From: an uncultured Aquimarina sp.
Lineage (GTDB): Bacteria > Bacteroidota > Bacteroidia > Flavobacteriales > Flavobacteriaceae
Direction: 5' to 3'
Assembly (NCBI RefSeq): GCF_947495315.1
Contig: NZ_CANLYD010000021.1
Span: 46,008 to 110,007, forward strand
Length of the DNA stretch: 64,000 bases
The position numbers and the translations under genes were made by a program. Of this stretch, positions 53,436 to 62,350 are shown one piece after another; position 1 is the stretch's first letter; the number at the start of each line of letters is the position of its first letter. The notes under the pieces were generated by a model. That model had not been told where the DNA came from, ran no database searches, and saw only the letters and a program-made list of their open reading frames with translations.

Positions 53436-54689
53436 CTACCACTCGTTAACTCTGTTAGCATCAAGTTTAATAAAGATGAAAAGGAGTAGTGTAAATCCCC
53501 ATAATCCTGAGCCACCATAGCTAAAAAACGGAAGTGGGATTCCTACTGTAGGAAGTAAGCCTGTAACCATCCCTACATTTACGGCAAAATGTACAAATAG
53601 AATACCTACTACGCTATATCCATACACTCTACTAAATTGAGATTTCTGTCGTTCTGCTAAATAGAGAAGTCTTATAAGCAAGCCGATAAATAGTATAATC
53701 ACTGTGGATGCGCCAAGAAAACCCCACTCTTCTCCAACTGTGCTAAAAATATAATCTGTATGTTGTTCCGGTACAAAACCACCTTTAGTTTGTGTACCTT
53801 CTTTCCACCCTTTTCCGGTCCATCCTCCACTACCAATAGCAATTTGACTTTGATTTGTGTTATAGCCAATACCCTTAGAATCTACTTCTTTTCCCAGAAC
53901 AATATTAAAACGATCTCGATGCCTTTGTTCGAAAACATTATTAAAAATATAGTTTACAGAAAAGCAAAATCCTGTAATTACAACAATAGTCAGCAAATAT
54001 CTGGAGTATCTTGGTTTTTGTTTCCTGTTTTTAATTAGAATTAGTAGCATAACGGCTCCAATGCCAAGAACTACCCATAAAGGGGTAAATAATAAAGTTA
54101 GTATGAATAGGGCAGCGGCAGATGCTCCAATAATTAGATAGGTAGCTGCCAGACCTTCTCTATATAATGGAAAGAAAAATGCAGCATACACTAATGCACT
54201 TCCAGGATCCGGCTGAGGTATAATAATCAACGCCGGTAACGCTATAATTAAGAATGCTCTTAGCTGATGGTTAATCAAATTGATATTTGTTTGCATATCA
54301 CTTAAGAATTTAGCCAGAGCTAATGCAGTAGCAGCTTTCGCAAATTCTGATGGTTGCAATCCTACAGGTCCGAAAGCATACCATGAAGTAGCACCGTTAA
54401 CATTCTTTCCGAATAAAAACAACCCTAGAAGTGAAGCGATGGATATAACGAAAATTAAACCGGCAAATCGTTCATAAAATTTGGTTTCGATAGCTTGTGT
54501 AATAATTATGATTATAACACTTAGGGCGATCCAGTATAATTGTTTTACGTAAGGTCGAGAAAAATCAGTCAAAGAGAAAACTTCATCACCATAAGAGGCG
54601 GAATATATATTGCCCCATCCAAAACCAATTAATAATAAAAATAGAAGTACAGTCAACCAATCTATGGCTACAATAGTTGATCTAGCCAT
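53436..54689 (-). CDS. rodA: Rod-shape determining SEDS glycosyltransferase
   Basis: Peptidoglycan polymerase of the elongasome, partner of PBP2. The 417-residue membrane protein has the SEDS pattern of about ten helices, with QPSEFAKAATALALAKFLSD, QPDPGSALVY, and near the end TDYIFSTVGEEWGFLG, GLLPTVGIPLPFFSYGGSG. It is the last gene of the mre operon; its start overlaps the mrdA stop by one base (TAATG). Confidence 0.96.
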   Translation of the reverse strand: MARSTIVAIDWLTVLLFLLLIGFGWGNIYSASYGDEVFSLTDFSRPYVKQLYWIALSVIIIIITQAIETKFYERFAGLIFVISIASLLGLFLFGKNVNGATSWYAFGPVGLQPSEFAKAATALALAKFLSDMQTNINLINHQLRAFLIIALPALIIIPQPDPGSALVYAAFFFPLYREGLAATYLIIGASAAALFILTLLFTPLWVVLGIGAVMLLILIKNRKQKPRYSRYLLTIVVITGFCFSVNYIFNNVFEQRHRDRFNIVLGKEVDSKGIGYNTNQSQIAIGSGGWTGKGWKEGTQTKGGFVPEQHTDYIFSTVGEEWGFLGASTVIILFIGLLIRLLYLAERQKSQFSRVYGYSVVGILFVHFAVNVGMVTGLLPTVGIPLPFFSYGGSGLWGFTLLLFIFIKLDANRVNEW

Positions 54690-56557
54690 TATTGATTGAT
54701 TTTAAAAGGTTCGCCGCTATATGGTTTTGCATATTCTTCTTCAAGGCTATGTGTTAAAACCCAATCCTCTAAATCTGTTCTGCTAATAGAGTCTTTGAGG
54801 TGTTTTTCAATCAATAAACTTGCTATTTTTCCGGCATATCGAGATCCCCAATACCCATTTTCTATAAAGACTGCAAGAGCAATTTTAGGATTATCTTTTG
54901 GTGCAAAAGCAATGAAAACAGAGTGATCCGTTAATTGCATTCGTTTACCATCTACCTTGGTGTAATTTTCAGCGGTTCCTGTCTTACCGCAAATATCTAT
55001 TCCTTCTACCTGTAATAATGAAGCGGTACCTTGGGTGTATACTTGATGTAGACCTTCTATTACCGGCTCAAAATGTTCTTTATTGATTGTGGTATATTTT
55101 GGTTTGGTAAAATTTTCTTCTTGTATTGGTTGCCCATCAATTGCTTTTATGATATGTGGTGTGAAATAATAGCCTCTATTGGCAATTGCAGCGGTCATAT
55201 TGGCTAATTGTATGGGAGTAGCAAGTACTTCTCCCTGACCGATTGCATTGGAAATTGTTCTAGTTGCATACCACTTGTATGTAGGATAATTGGATACTTT
55301 ATTGTAATATTCTGCAGTAGGAACCGAACCTTTATTACCACTTGATAAATCATTCCCTAGATAATTACCAAATCCAAAACTTTCTACATGTTTTCTCCAA
55401 TTTTCAATACCTTTTTGTGGAGTCGTATATTTGTTAATTGTTCTGAGATATACATTCGCAAAATAAGCATTGCAGGATTGTGCTATGCCTGGGATCATAT
55501 TAAGAGGGCTTCTATGAGAATGGCATCCAAGCTTGGCTTTTTTTCCATATCGAAACCCATGATAACAAGAGAAACTTTCCTGGGTATTTACAACTCCTTC
55601 TTGTAATCCAATTAATGCAGTTACTGCTTTGAATGGAGATCCTGGCGGATATTCTCCCTTAACTCCTCTGTCGAATAGAGGTTTGGCTATAGTGTCATAA
55701 TATAATCGTGTAAAATTAGGGGATCTTTTTCGTCCAACAAGGAGTTCAGGTTTGTAACTTGGAGCAGTAATTAATGCTAAAATCTCTCCACTTGATGGTT
55801 CGAGTGCTACAATACCACCACGTTTGTTCTCCATTAGCTTTTGTCCATACGACTGTAGTTCTTCATCAATAGTAATGGCTATATCTTTTCCATTAACAGG
55901 TAGTGTATCATATTTACGGTTTTTATAGGGGCCAATATCTCGGTTAAATCTATCTTTCTGAATACGTTTAATCCCTTTTAGTCCTCTAAGTTCATTTTCA
56001 TATTGCTTTTCAACACCTTGCATTCCGATAAGATCTCCAGATAGATAGTATGGATCTTTTTTAATTAATCCATCATTTACTTCTGCAATATATCCTAATA
56101 CATTCGAAGCACTTTCTGTATGATAATCTCTTAGAGAACGTTTTTGAATATAAAATCCATCAAATTTTCGCATTTTTTCTTGTAAATAAGCATATTCATC
56201 TTTTGTTAACTGAGGGATAACTACAGAAGGAACACGAGGAGAATACACTCTGGCTTTATTCAATTGTTTTACAAGCTTCTCTTTTGTTATTTTAAGGATA
56301 GAACAAAACTCTAAAGTATCAAAAGGCTTTAATTCTCTTGGTATTACCATAACATCATACGAGGGTTGATTGGTTACCAAAAGTTTACCATTCCTGTCAT
56401 AAATTGCTCCTCGTTGAGGATAATCGTATAATACTTTGATAGCATTATCATCAGAGAGAGCAGCAAAAGAAGTGTTGTAAATTTGCAGATAAAAGAGTCT
56501 GGCAACAAAAACAATACCAGTGCTCATTATAATAAGATAAAGTAATAATTTTCTCAT
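54689..56557 (-). CDS. mrdA: Penicillin-binding protein 2 (elongation transpeptidase)
   Basis: Bifunctional-class B PBP that cross-links side-wall peptidoglycan with RodA. The 622-residue protein has an N-terminal membrane anchor, the dimer domain (YPQRGAIYDRNGKLLVTNQPS onward, about 50-220) and the transpeptidase domain with SPFK (SxxK, about residue 308), SCN (SxN, about 362) and KTG in DICGKTGTAEN (about 525). The start overlaps the mreD stop by 4 bp (ATGA). Confidence 0.96.
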   Translation of the reverse strand: MRKLLLYLIIMSTGIVFVARLFYLQIYNTSFAALSDDNAIKVLYDYPQRGAIYDRNGKLLVTNQPSYDVMVIPRELKPFDTLEFCSILKITKEKLVKQLNKARVYSPRVPSVVIPQLTKDEYAYLQEKMRKFDGFYIQKRSLRDYHTESASNVLGYIAEVNDGLIKKDPYYLSGDLIGMQGVEKQYENELRGLKGIKRIQKDRFNRDIGPYKNRKYDTLPVNGKDIAITIDEELQSYGQKLMENKRGGIVALEPSSGEILALITAPSYKPELLVGRKRSPNFTRLYYDTIAKPLFDRGVKGEYPPGSPFKAVTALIGLQEGVVNTQESFSCYHGFRYGKKAKLGCHSHRSPLNMIPGIAQSCNAYFANVYLRTINKYTTPQKGIENWRKHVESFGFGNYLGNDLSSGNKGSVPTAEYYNKVSNYPTYKWYATRTISNAIGQGEVLATPIQLANMTAAIANRGYYFTPHIIKAIDGQPIQEENFTKPKYTTINKEHFEPVIEGLHQVYTQGTASLLQVEGIDICGKTGTAENYTKVDGKRMQLTDHSVFIAFAPKDNPKIALAVFIENGYWGSRYAGKIASLLIEKHLKDSISRTDLEDWVLTHSLEEEYAKPYSGEPFKINQ

Positions 56558-57060
56558 GAATCTTTTCTTCTAAACAATACCAAAACCAACATAATTACGA
56601 TGATGGAGAATAGACTAGAAAATAACGTTTTTTTTCCTATTAATAGTGTATGAGAATAGTTAAATATTTCTAATGAAAAAAGTATAATATGGTGCATGAA
56701 AACCATTAAGGTAACATACGCTAATCGTTGCCCAAAACCAACTTTACTTAGCTTGACGGTTTGAAATTCATAGCTTAAACCAAAAACTGACCTTAGGACT
56801 ACCGGACGTATATAGGTTATAACGATACACGCTGTGGCGTGAACACCTCCAGAGTCACCAAACATATCTACCGTAAGCCCCAGAATAAAGCTAAGGAAAA
56901 GGAATAAGCTTTTGTTTATATTAATTGGAGCTAATAATATAAAAATAATGTATATGTATGGATTGAGGTATCCCAGAAAATTAATATGATTGAGAATGAA
57001 AACCTGAACCAAAACCAAGCTAAAGAATCTGCCAATATATAAAAGAACGTTGTTATTCAT
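56554..57060 (-). CDS. mreD: Rod shape-determining protein MreD
   Basis: Small inner membrane protein of the elongasome, 168 residues with five hydrophobic segments, including FLSFILGLTVDMFGDSGGVHA, the conserved MreD patch. It overlaps both neighbours: 8 bp with mreC and 4 bp with mrdA. Confidence 0.92.
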   Translation of the reverse strand: MNNNVLLYIGRFFSLVLVQVFILNHINFLGYLNPYIYIIFILLAPININKSLFLFLSFILGLTVDMFGDSGGVHATACIVITYIRPVVLRSVFGLSYEFQTVKLSKVGFGQRLAYVTLMVFMHHIILFSLEIFNYSHTLLIGKKTLFSSLFSIIVIMLVLVLFRRKDS

Positions 57061-57880
57061 CTATTTTTGGATTTTCTAAAGACTTAATTTCTAAAACATC
57101 ATTACTTTTTATGGCGTATAGGAAGCCAATATCGGTCATATCATTAAATAGTTGAACATCAATTAAAAAATAACTCTGATTTTGGTCTAACTTATAATTT
57201 AGTATAGTGCCAATTCCTATCCCGCGTGGGAATATCGTTGAGCGACCATTGGTAATGATTGTATCTCCTTTTTGTAAAATTGCTTGCCTGGGCACTGTCT
57301 CTAATTGTACAATGTTAGGGTCTTTACCATTCCAGACTAACGACCCATATTGATTTGAATTCTTTAAACCAGCATTAATTTTGGAATTGCTGTTTAAAAT
57401 AGAAATAACTCTACTGTAGTTTTTTGAAGTGTTTTCTACAATACCAATAATACCTTTATCAGTAATAACTCCCATATCCTCCTCAATTCCATCTTTTTCT
57501 CCTTTATTGATTAAAATGTAATTGTCCATTTTACTGTAATCATTCCTAAATACGTTTCCTTTTATGAAAGTAAAAGGCTTATTAAATGATGTAGTGTCTA
57601 TATACTTTGTGGCAATGGTGTCTGCGGTAAGCCAACTTATTTGATTTCGGAGTTGTTCATTTTCTTGTAGCAAACGCTCATTTTCACTTTTAAGTCCAAA
57701 ATAATTATTTATAGAGTATCTCCATCCATAAACTCCACCTGTAAGGAAATTTGTAGAACTTATAAATTTACTCTTATGATAACTATGCGATTGTATGGTT
57801 AGAATGAGAGATAAAAATAGTAGAAGCAGAAATAATAGGAAGTTTTTATTCCGTATTAAAAAATTGATAATCTGCTGCAT
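57053..57880 (-). CDS. mreC: Rod shape-determining protein MreC
   Basis: Periplasmic scaffold of the elongasome, 275 residues: one N-terminal helix (FLLFLLLLFLSLILTI), a coiled-coil stretch (LKSENERLLQENEQLRNQI, about 62-82) and two beta-barrel domains (NDYSKMDNYILINKGEKDGI ... GIIGIVENTSKNYSRVISIL). It lies 139 bp after mreB. Confidence 0.94.
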   Translation of the reverse strand: MQQIINFLIRNKNFLLFLLLLFLSLILTIQSHSYHKSKFISSTNFLTGGVYGWRYSINNYFGLKSENERLLQENEQLRNQISWLTADTIATKYIDTTSFNKPFTFIKGNVFRNDYSKMDNYILINKGEKDGIEEDMGVITDKGIIGIVENTSKNYSRVISILNSNSKINAGLKNSNQYGSLVWNGKDPNIVQLETVPRQAILQKGDTIITNGRSTIFPRGIGIGTILNYKLDQNQSYFLIDVQLFNDMTDIGFLYAIKSNDVLEIKSLENPKIDE

Positions 57881-58019
57881 GGGTTATGAGGTACTAAATT
57901 CTAAAAATAATGATTTCGTTATTTTTAATAGTGTTTTTGACATAATTAAAAACAATCAAAGGAGAATAACGTAAAAAATAGATTTTAGGTATATTCTAAT
58001 TATAATTTTCTGAAAACTA

Positions 58020-59048
58020 TTATTTAATTAATACGCTCTTATAACGATTAATATTTTTCAGAGTAATTCCTGTTCCTCTAACTACCGCTCTTAATGGGTC
58101 TTCAGCAATGTAAACCGGTAAATCGGTTTTTTGAGACAATCTTTTATCAAGTCCTCTTAACATAGATCCTCCACCTGCTAGGTAAATTCCGGTATTATAT
58201 ATGTCCGCGGCAAGCTCAGGAGGAGTTTGCGATAGTGTTTCCATAACTGCATCCTCAATTCTAAGAATTGATTTATCCAAAGCTTTTGCGATCTCACGGA
58301 ACGAAATCTGTACCTGTTTTGGTTTTCCTGTTAGAAGATCACGTCCTTGAACGTTCATTTCTTCCGGCGGTAATTCCAGATCTTCTGTTGCTGCTCCGAT
58401 TTGTATTTTTATTTTTTCTGCGGTACGTTCACCTACATATAAATTATGTTGTGTACGCATATAATATATAATGTCGTTCGTAAAAACATCTCCTGCAATC
58501 TTTACAGATTTGTCACAAACGATTCCTCCCAGAGCAATTACAGCAATTTCAGTTGTTCCTCCACCGATATCTACTATCATGTTTCCTTTAGGCTGCATAA
58601 TATCGACACCAATACCAATAGCCGCCGCCATAGGTTCGTGGATAAGATATACTTCTTTACCATTAACACGCTCAGCACTTTCTTTCACGGCTCGCATTTC
58701 TACTTCTGTAATTCCAGAAGGAATACAGATAACCATACGTAGCGCAGGAGTAAATATTTTTTTCTTCAATGCCGGAATATCTTTGATAAACATGCTTATC
58801 ATTTTTTCACTGGCATCAAAATCTGCAATTACTCCATCCTTAAGCGGTCGAATGGTTTTTATATTTTCGTGTGTTTTTCCTTGCATCATTGCCGCCTCTT
58901 TACCAGCAGCAATTATTTTTCCAGTAACAATATCACGAGCAACAATAGATGGACTATCGACCACCACTTTATCGTTATGAATAACTAAGGTATTCGCAGT
59001 ACCTAAATCTATAGCAATTTCTTCAGTAAAGAAGTCGAAAAATCCCAT
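58020..59048 (-). CDS. mreB: Actin-like cell shape protein MreB
   Basis: Cytoskeletal ATPase that guides side-wall synthesis. From the ATG at 59048 it has 342 residues starting MGFFDFFTEEIAIDLGTAN, with the phosphate-1 motif in IDLGTANTLV, phosphate-2 in VDIGGGTTEIAVI and the adenosine motif in GIYLAGGGSMLRGL. An upstream in-frame start three codons earlier is not needed. It heads the mre genes and follows purH by 43 bp, so a purH-mre readthrough transcript is possible. Confidence 0.96.
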   Translation of the reverse strand: MGFFDFFTEEIAIDLGTANTLVIHNDKVVVDSPSIVARDIVTGKIIAAGKEAAMMQGKTHENIKTIRPLKDGVIADFDASEKMISMFIKDIPALKKKIFTPALRMVICIPSGITEVEMRAVKESAERVNGKEVYLIHEPMAAAIGIGVDIMQPKGNMIVDIGGGTTEIAVIALGGIVCDKSVKIAGDVFTNDIIYYMRTQHNLYVGERTAEKIKIQIGAATEDLELPPEEMNVQGRDLLTGKPKQVQISFREIAKALDKSILRIEDAVMETLSQTPPELAADIYNTGIYLAGGGSMLRGLDKRLSQKTDLPVYIAEDPLRAVVRGTGITLKNINRYKSVLIK

Positions 59049-59091
59049 ATAAAACAATAAAAAGGGTTAGAATTGAGTAAATGTACTAAAA

Positions 59092-60624
59092 TTAATGTTT
59101 AAAATGACGTGTTCCGGTCATTACCATTGCAATTCCGTTTGCATCACAGTAATCTATACTTAATTGATCTTTTATAGAACCACCTGGTTGTATTACGGCT
59201 TTGATTCCGGCATTGTCTGCAAGTTCCACACAATCAGGAAACGGGAAGAATGCATCACTCGCCATCACCGCTCCGTTAAGATTAAAATTAAATGATTTTG
59301 CCTTTTCTATAGAATGTGTTAAAGCATCAACTCTAGATGTTTGACCTGTTCCACTTGCTAACAATTGCTTTCCTTTAGTAAATACAATAGTGTTAGATTT
59401 GGTATGCTTACAGATTTTAGAAGCAAATAATAAATCTTCTACCTGCGCATCGGTTGGAGCTACTTTAGTAACAGTGTTTAAATCTTCTTTAGCATCAGTT
59501 TTTAAGTCTTTATCTTGTACTAAAGCTCCATTAAGACAAGAACGCACTTGTGTTTTTGGTAGCTCAATATCTTTTTGGATCAGAATGATTCTGTTTTTCT
59601 TTCCTTTTAAAATTTCTAAAGCTTCATCACTATAAGAAGGAGCGATTACTACTTCACAGAATAATTTGTGAATTTCTTCTGCCGTAGCGGTATCAATTTC
59701 AGAATTACTAACGAGTACTCCACCAAAAGCCGAAACAGGGTCACCTGCTAATGCATCTACATATGCCTGATGTACTGTAACGCGCTGCGCTAATCCACAT
59801 GCATTGTTGTGCTTAAGGATTGCAAAAGTTGGTGCTTCTCCTTTAAATTCATTCATCAAGTTTACAGCTGCATCTACATCAAGAAGGTTGTTATATGATA
59901 ATTCTTTACCGTGTAGTTTGTCAAACATTGCATCAAAATCTCCAAAGAAAAATCCTTTTTGGTGTGGATTTTCTCCATAGCGTAATACCTTTCCTTCGGT
60001 TTCACTGATTTTAAGTGAAGCGATTTCATGATTACTATTAAAATAATTGAAAATAGCACTGTCATAATGCGAAGAAACATTAAAAGCCTTTGCAGCAAAA
60101 CGTTTACGATCTTCCTGAGAAATACTACCATTGCCCTCAGAAATAACTTCTAAAAACTCTGCATAGTCGTCAACGGAAGCTACACAGGTTACATCAGCAA
60201 AATTCTTAGCAGCAGCTCTAATTAAAGAAATTCCTCCTATATCTATTTTTTCAATGATATCTTGCTCCGAAGCTCCAGAAGCAACTGTTTTTTCAAAAGG
60301 GTATAAATCAACAATGACAATGTCAATCTGCGGAATTTCATACTGTTCAAGTTCTGCAACATCACTATCGTTATTTTGACGATTTAGAATTCCACCAAAT
60401 ACTTTAGGGTGTAAAGTTTTTACTCTACCACCAAGAATTGAAGGATATGAAGTAACATCTTCTACCGGGATGACCTCAACTCCTTGATCTTTTATGAATT
60501 TTTCAGTACCACCTGTAGAATAAATAGTAATACCAAGTTCATCTAATTTTTTTACGATAGGTGCCAATCCATCTTTACTGAATACAGAAATTAATGCGGA
60601 TTTAGCGGTTTTTGTGTTGCTCAT
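59092..60624 (-). CDS. purH: Bifunctional AICAR formyltransferase/IMP cyclohydrolase
   Basis: Catalyses the last two steps of IMP synthesis. The 510-residue protein has an N-terminal MGS-like cyclohydrolase domain (about 1-145, with TIYSTGGTEKFI and RVKTLHPKVFGG) and a C-terminal AICAR formyltransferase domain with LRYGENPHQ, LKHNNACGLA and DAFFPFPDCVE. It is a normal-length enzyme. A promoter with TTG and TACTTTTG lies directly upstream. Confidence 0.97.
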   Translation of the reverse strand: MSNTKTAKSALISVFSKDGLAPIVKKLDELGITIYSTGGTEKFIKDQGVEVIPVEDVTSYPSILGGRVKTLHPKVFGGILNRQNNDSDVAELEQYEIPQIDIVIVDLYPFEKTVASGASEQDIIEKIDIGGISLIRAAAKNFADVTCVASVDDYAEFLEVISEGNGSISQEDRKRFAAKAFNVSSHYDSAIFNYFNSNHEIASLKISETEGKVLRYGENPHQKGFFFGDFDAMFDKLHGKELSYNNLLDVDAAVNLMNEFKGEAPTFAILKHNNACGLAQRVTVHQAYVDALAGDPVSAFGGVLVSNSEIDTATAEEIHKLFCEVVIAPSYSDEALEILKGKKNRIILIQKDIELPKTQVRSCLNGALVQDKDLKTDAKEDLNTVTKVAPTDAQVEDLLFASKICKHTKSNTIVFTKGKQLLASGTGQTSRVDALTHSIEKAKSFNFNLNGAVMASDAFFPFPDCVELADNAGIKAVIQPGGSIKDQLSIDYCDANGIAMVMTGTRHFKH

Positions 60625-60647
60625 GACAGTTTTTAGTTAGTAAAACG

Positions 60648-60679
60648 CAAAAGTAGCAATTTAGTTACCAATTAGACAA
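60648..60679 (-). promoter_or_regulatory. Promoter of purH
   Basis: On the minus strand TTG (60679-60677) is followed after 21 bp by TACTTTTG (60655-60648), an exact match to TAnnTTTG, 23 bp before the start codon. Confidence 0.55.
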
Positions 60680-60763
60680 CCCATTATCCGTAATTGTTTT
60701 AGATATTTTGTAACAAAATTATAAGGAAAACGTCCTATCTTTATATTGTTCAAAAAATAGCAC

Positions 60764-62017
60764 ATGCTTATCTATCTTAGAGTATTAAAAGAGAGTTTTA
60801 ATTTTGCAATTAATGCTCTTAGAAACAATAAATTAAGAACTTTTCTTTCTTTGTTAGGAGTAACGATTGGTATTTTCTCAATCATTGGGGTGCTGGCTGC
60901 TGTTGATTCTTTGGAAAAAGAAATAAAAGGAAGTATCAGTTCTTTGGATAATAGTACCATATATCTTACCAGAATTTCGTTTGGCCCTACAGATGTGCCT
61001 GATTGGAAAAGAGAACAATTTCCAGATGTTACTTTTGAGGAATATCAATATGTGAAAAGAACTATGCCGGATTTAAGAGCAGCTAGTTTTTTATTGAATG
61101 TAGGTCAGGAAACTTTGAAATACAATGATAAAAGTATTAGTAATGTAGATATGATACCTGTTACTAGTGATTATTATGATATAGAAGAATTACAGGTAGT
61201 TAAAGGAAGGTTTTATAATGAGCAGGAATCCGTTGGAGGTGCACCGGTTATTATAATTGGAGACGAAATAGCAAATAGCTTATTTGGATCAAGTGATCCT
61301 ATTGGTAAAAAAGTTCGTGTGTACGGAAGAAAGTTTACGGTAATAGGTGTTCTGAAGAAAGAAGGAAGTGGTCTCTTTGGAGGTTCTAAGGATACAGCAG
61401 CAATACTGCCGGTTAATATTGTTAGAAGGCTTTATGGGGATAATAATAAATTTACGTTTCCTATGATTATTATTAAACCTGAATCTAATAGTGATGTTCC
61501 AGAATTTGTGGCTTCCTTAACTCAAAAAGTTCGTTCTTATAGAGGTTTAAAACCTGATGAAATTGATGATTTTTTCATAAATCAGTTACAAGGGTTTACT
61601 GATTTTATTGATAATATTACAGGAACCATGTCTAACATAGGAGGATTCATAGGTATGTTTTCCCTTTTAGTAGGAGGTTTTGGTATTGCTAATATTATGT
61701 TTGTAAGTGTAAAAGAGCGAACAAATCTTATCGGAATCCAGAAAGCATTGGGAGCTAAAAGGAAATTTATTTTACTTCAGTTTTTATTTGAAGCTGTGAT
61801 ACTTGCAGTTTTTGGAGGTTTAATAGGACTGATTTTGGTTTGGTTAATCTCAAAAGGAGCTTCTAGTATGACAGGCGATTTCGAATTTATACTTTCTACT
61901 TCCAATATGTTTTGGGGAATGTTTTGGTCTACTTTAATAGGTTTGATTGCAGGTATTTTTCCAGCTTGGATGGCTGCTAGATTAGATCCTGTAGAGGCTA
62001 TTAGAACTGGAATGTAA
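60764..62017 (+). CDS. MacB/FtsX-type ABC transporter permease
   Basis: Inner membrane permease of 417 residues in the MacB superfamily: a first helix (FLSLLGVTIGIFSIIGVLAA, about 27-46), a large periplasmic MacB_PCD domain (about 47-290) and three C-terminal helices of the FtsX domain (about 290-405) with SVKERTNLIGIQKALGAKRK before the third helix and DPVEAIRTGM at the end. The matching ATPase is not adjacent. Members act in lipoprotein or efflux-linked mechanotransmission; the cargo is unknown. A divergent promoter region is shared with purH. Confidence 0.92.
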   Translation: MLIYLRVLKESFNFAINALRNNKLRTFLSLLGVTIGIFSIIGVLAAVDSLEKEIKGSISSLDNSTIYLTRISFGPTDVPDWKREQFPDVTFEEYQYVKRTMPDLRAASFLLNVGQETLKYNDKSISNVDMIPVTSDYYDIEELQVVKGRFYNEQESVGGAPVIIIGDEIANSLFGSSDPIGKKVRVYGRKFTVIGVLKKEGSGLFGGSKDTAAILPVNIVRRLYGDNNKFTFPMIIIKPESNSDVPEFVASLTQKVRSYRGLKPDEIDDFFINQLQGFTDFIDNITGTMSNIGGFIGMFSLLVGGFGIANIMFVSVKERTNLIGIQKALGAKRKFILLQFLFEAVILAVFGGLIGLILVWLISKGASSMTGDFEFILSTSNMFWGMFWSTLIGLIAGIFPAWMAARLDPVEAIRTGM

Positions 62018-62132
62018 AGTGCACAAATCTCGATAATAGGTAAATATTCATACCTAGAGCGATCAATATGATTACCAATACGGCAATCGGAATTACTTTC
62101 ATCATAATATTACTTTTTTTGTTTGGGGCCAT
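62001..62132 (-). CDS. Possible small membrane protein overlapping the permease 3' end
   Basis: A 43-residue frame beginning MAPNKKSNIMMKVIPIAV, with one hydrophobic helix (VIPIAVLVIILIALGMNI) and a short polar tail (LLSRFVHFTFQF). It ends inside the last 17 bases of the permease gene on the other strand. An exact -7 element, TATCTTTG on the minus strand (62159-62152), lies 19 bp upstream of the ATG at 62132, which favours this start over the in-frame ATG at 62147. It is too short to be certain without homologues. Confidence 0.45.
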   Translation of the reverse strand: MAPNKKSNIMMKVIPIAVLVIILIALGMNIYLLSRFVHFTFQF

Positions 62133-62151
62133 TATAGCTGTTATCATAGTT

Positions 62152-62159
62152 CAAAGATA
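62152..62159 (-). promoter_or_regulatory. -7 element upstream of the small membrane ORF
   Basis: CAAAGATA on the plus strand is TATCTTTG on the minus strand, an exact TAnnTTTG. No TTG is seen at the -33 distance. Confidence 0.4.
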
Positions 62160-62299
62160 CTATGAATCAGAGCTTAAGGAAATAGGTAGAAATACTTGTT
62201 TATATTAATGCATTCTTATTCGATCCAGTTTTCATGCTTTTACTATTGCACATACATCATTTGAGCGCTGTTTTTCTGATCCCTAAATTCTTGAATATA

Positions 62300-62328
62300 A
62301 AAAAGTCGAGGTTTTACCTCGACTTTTT
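62300..62328. terminator. Bidirectional intrinsic terminator
   Basis: AAAAAGTCGAGGT and ACCTCGACTTTTT form a perfect 13-bp stem with a TTT loop, 22 bp after the stop of the minus-strand repeat protein. Confidence 0.85.
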
Positions 62329-62350
62329 AAATACGATATTAAAAGTGTGT

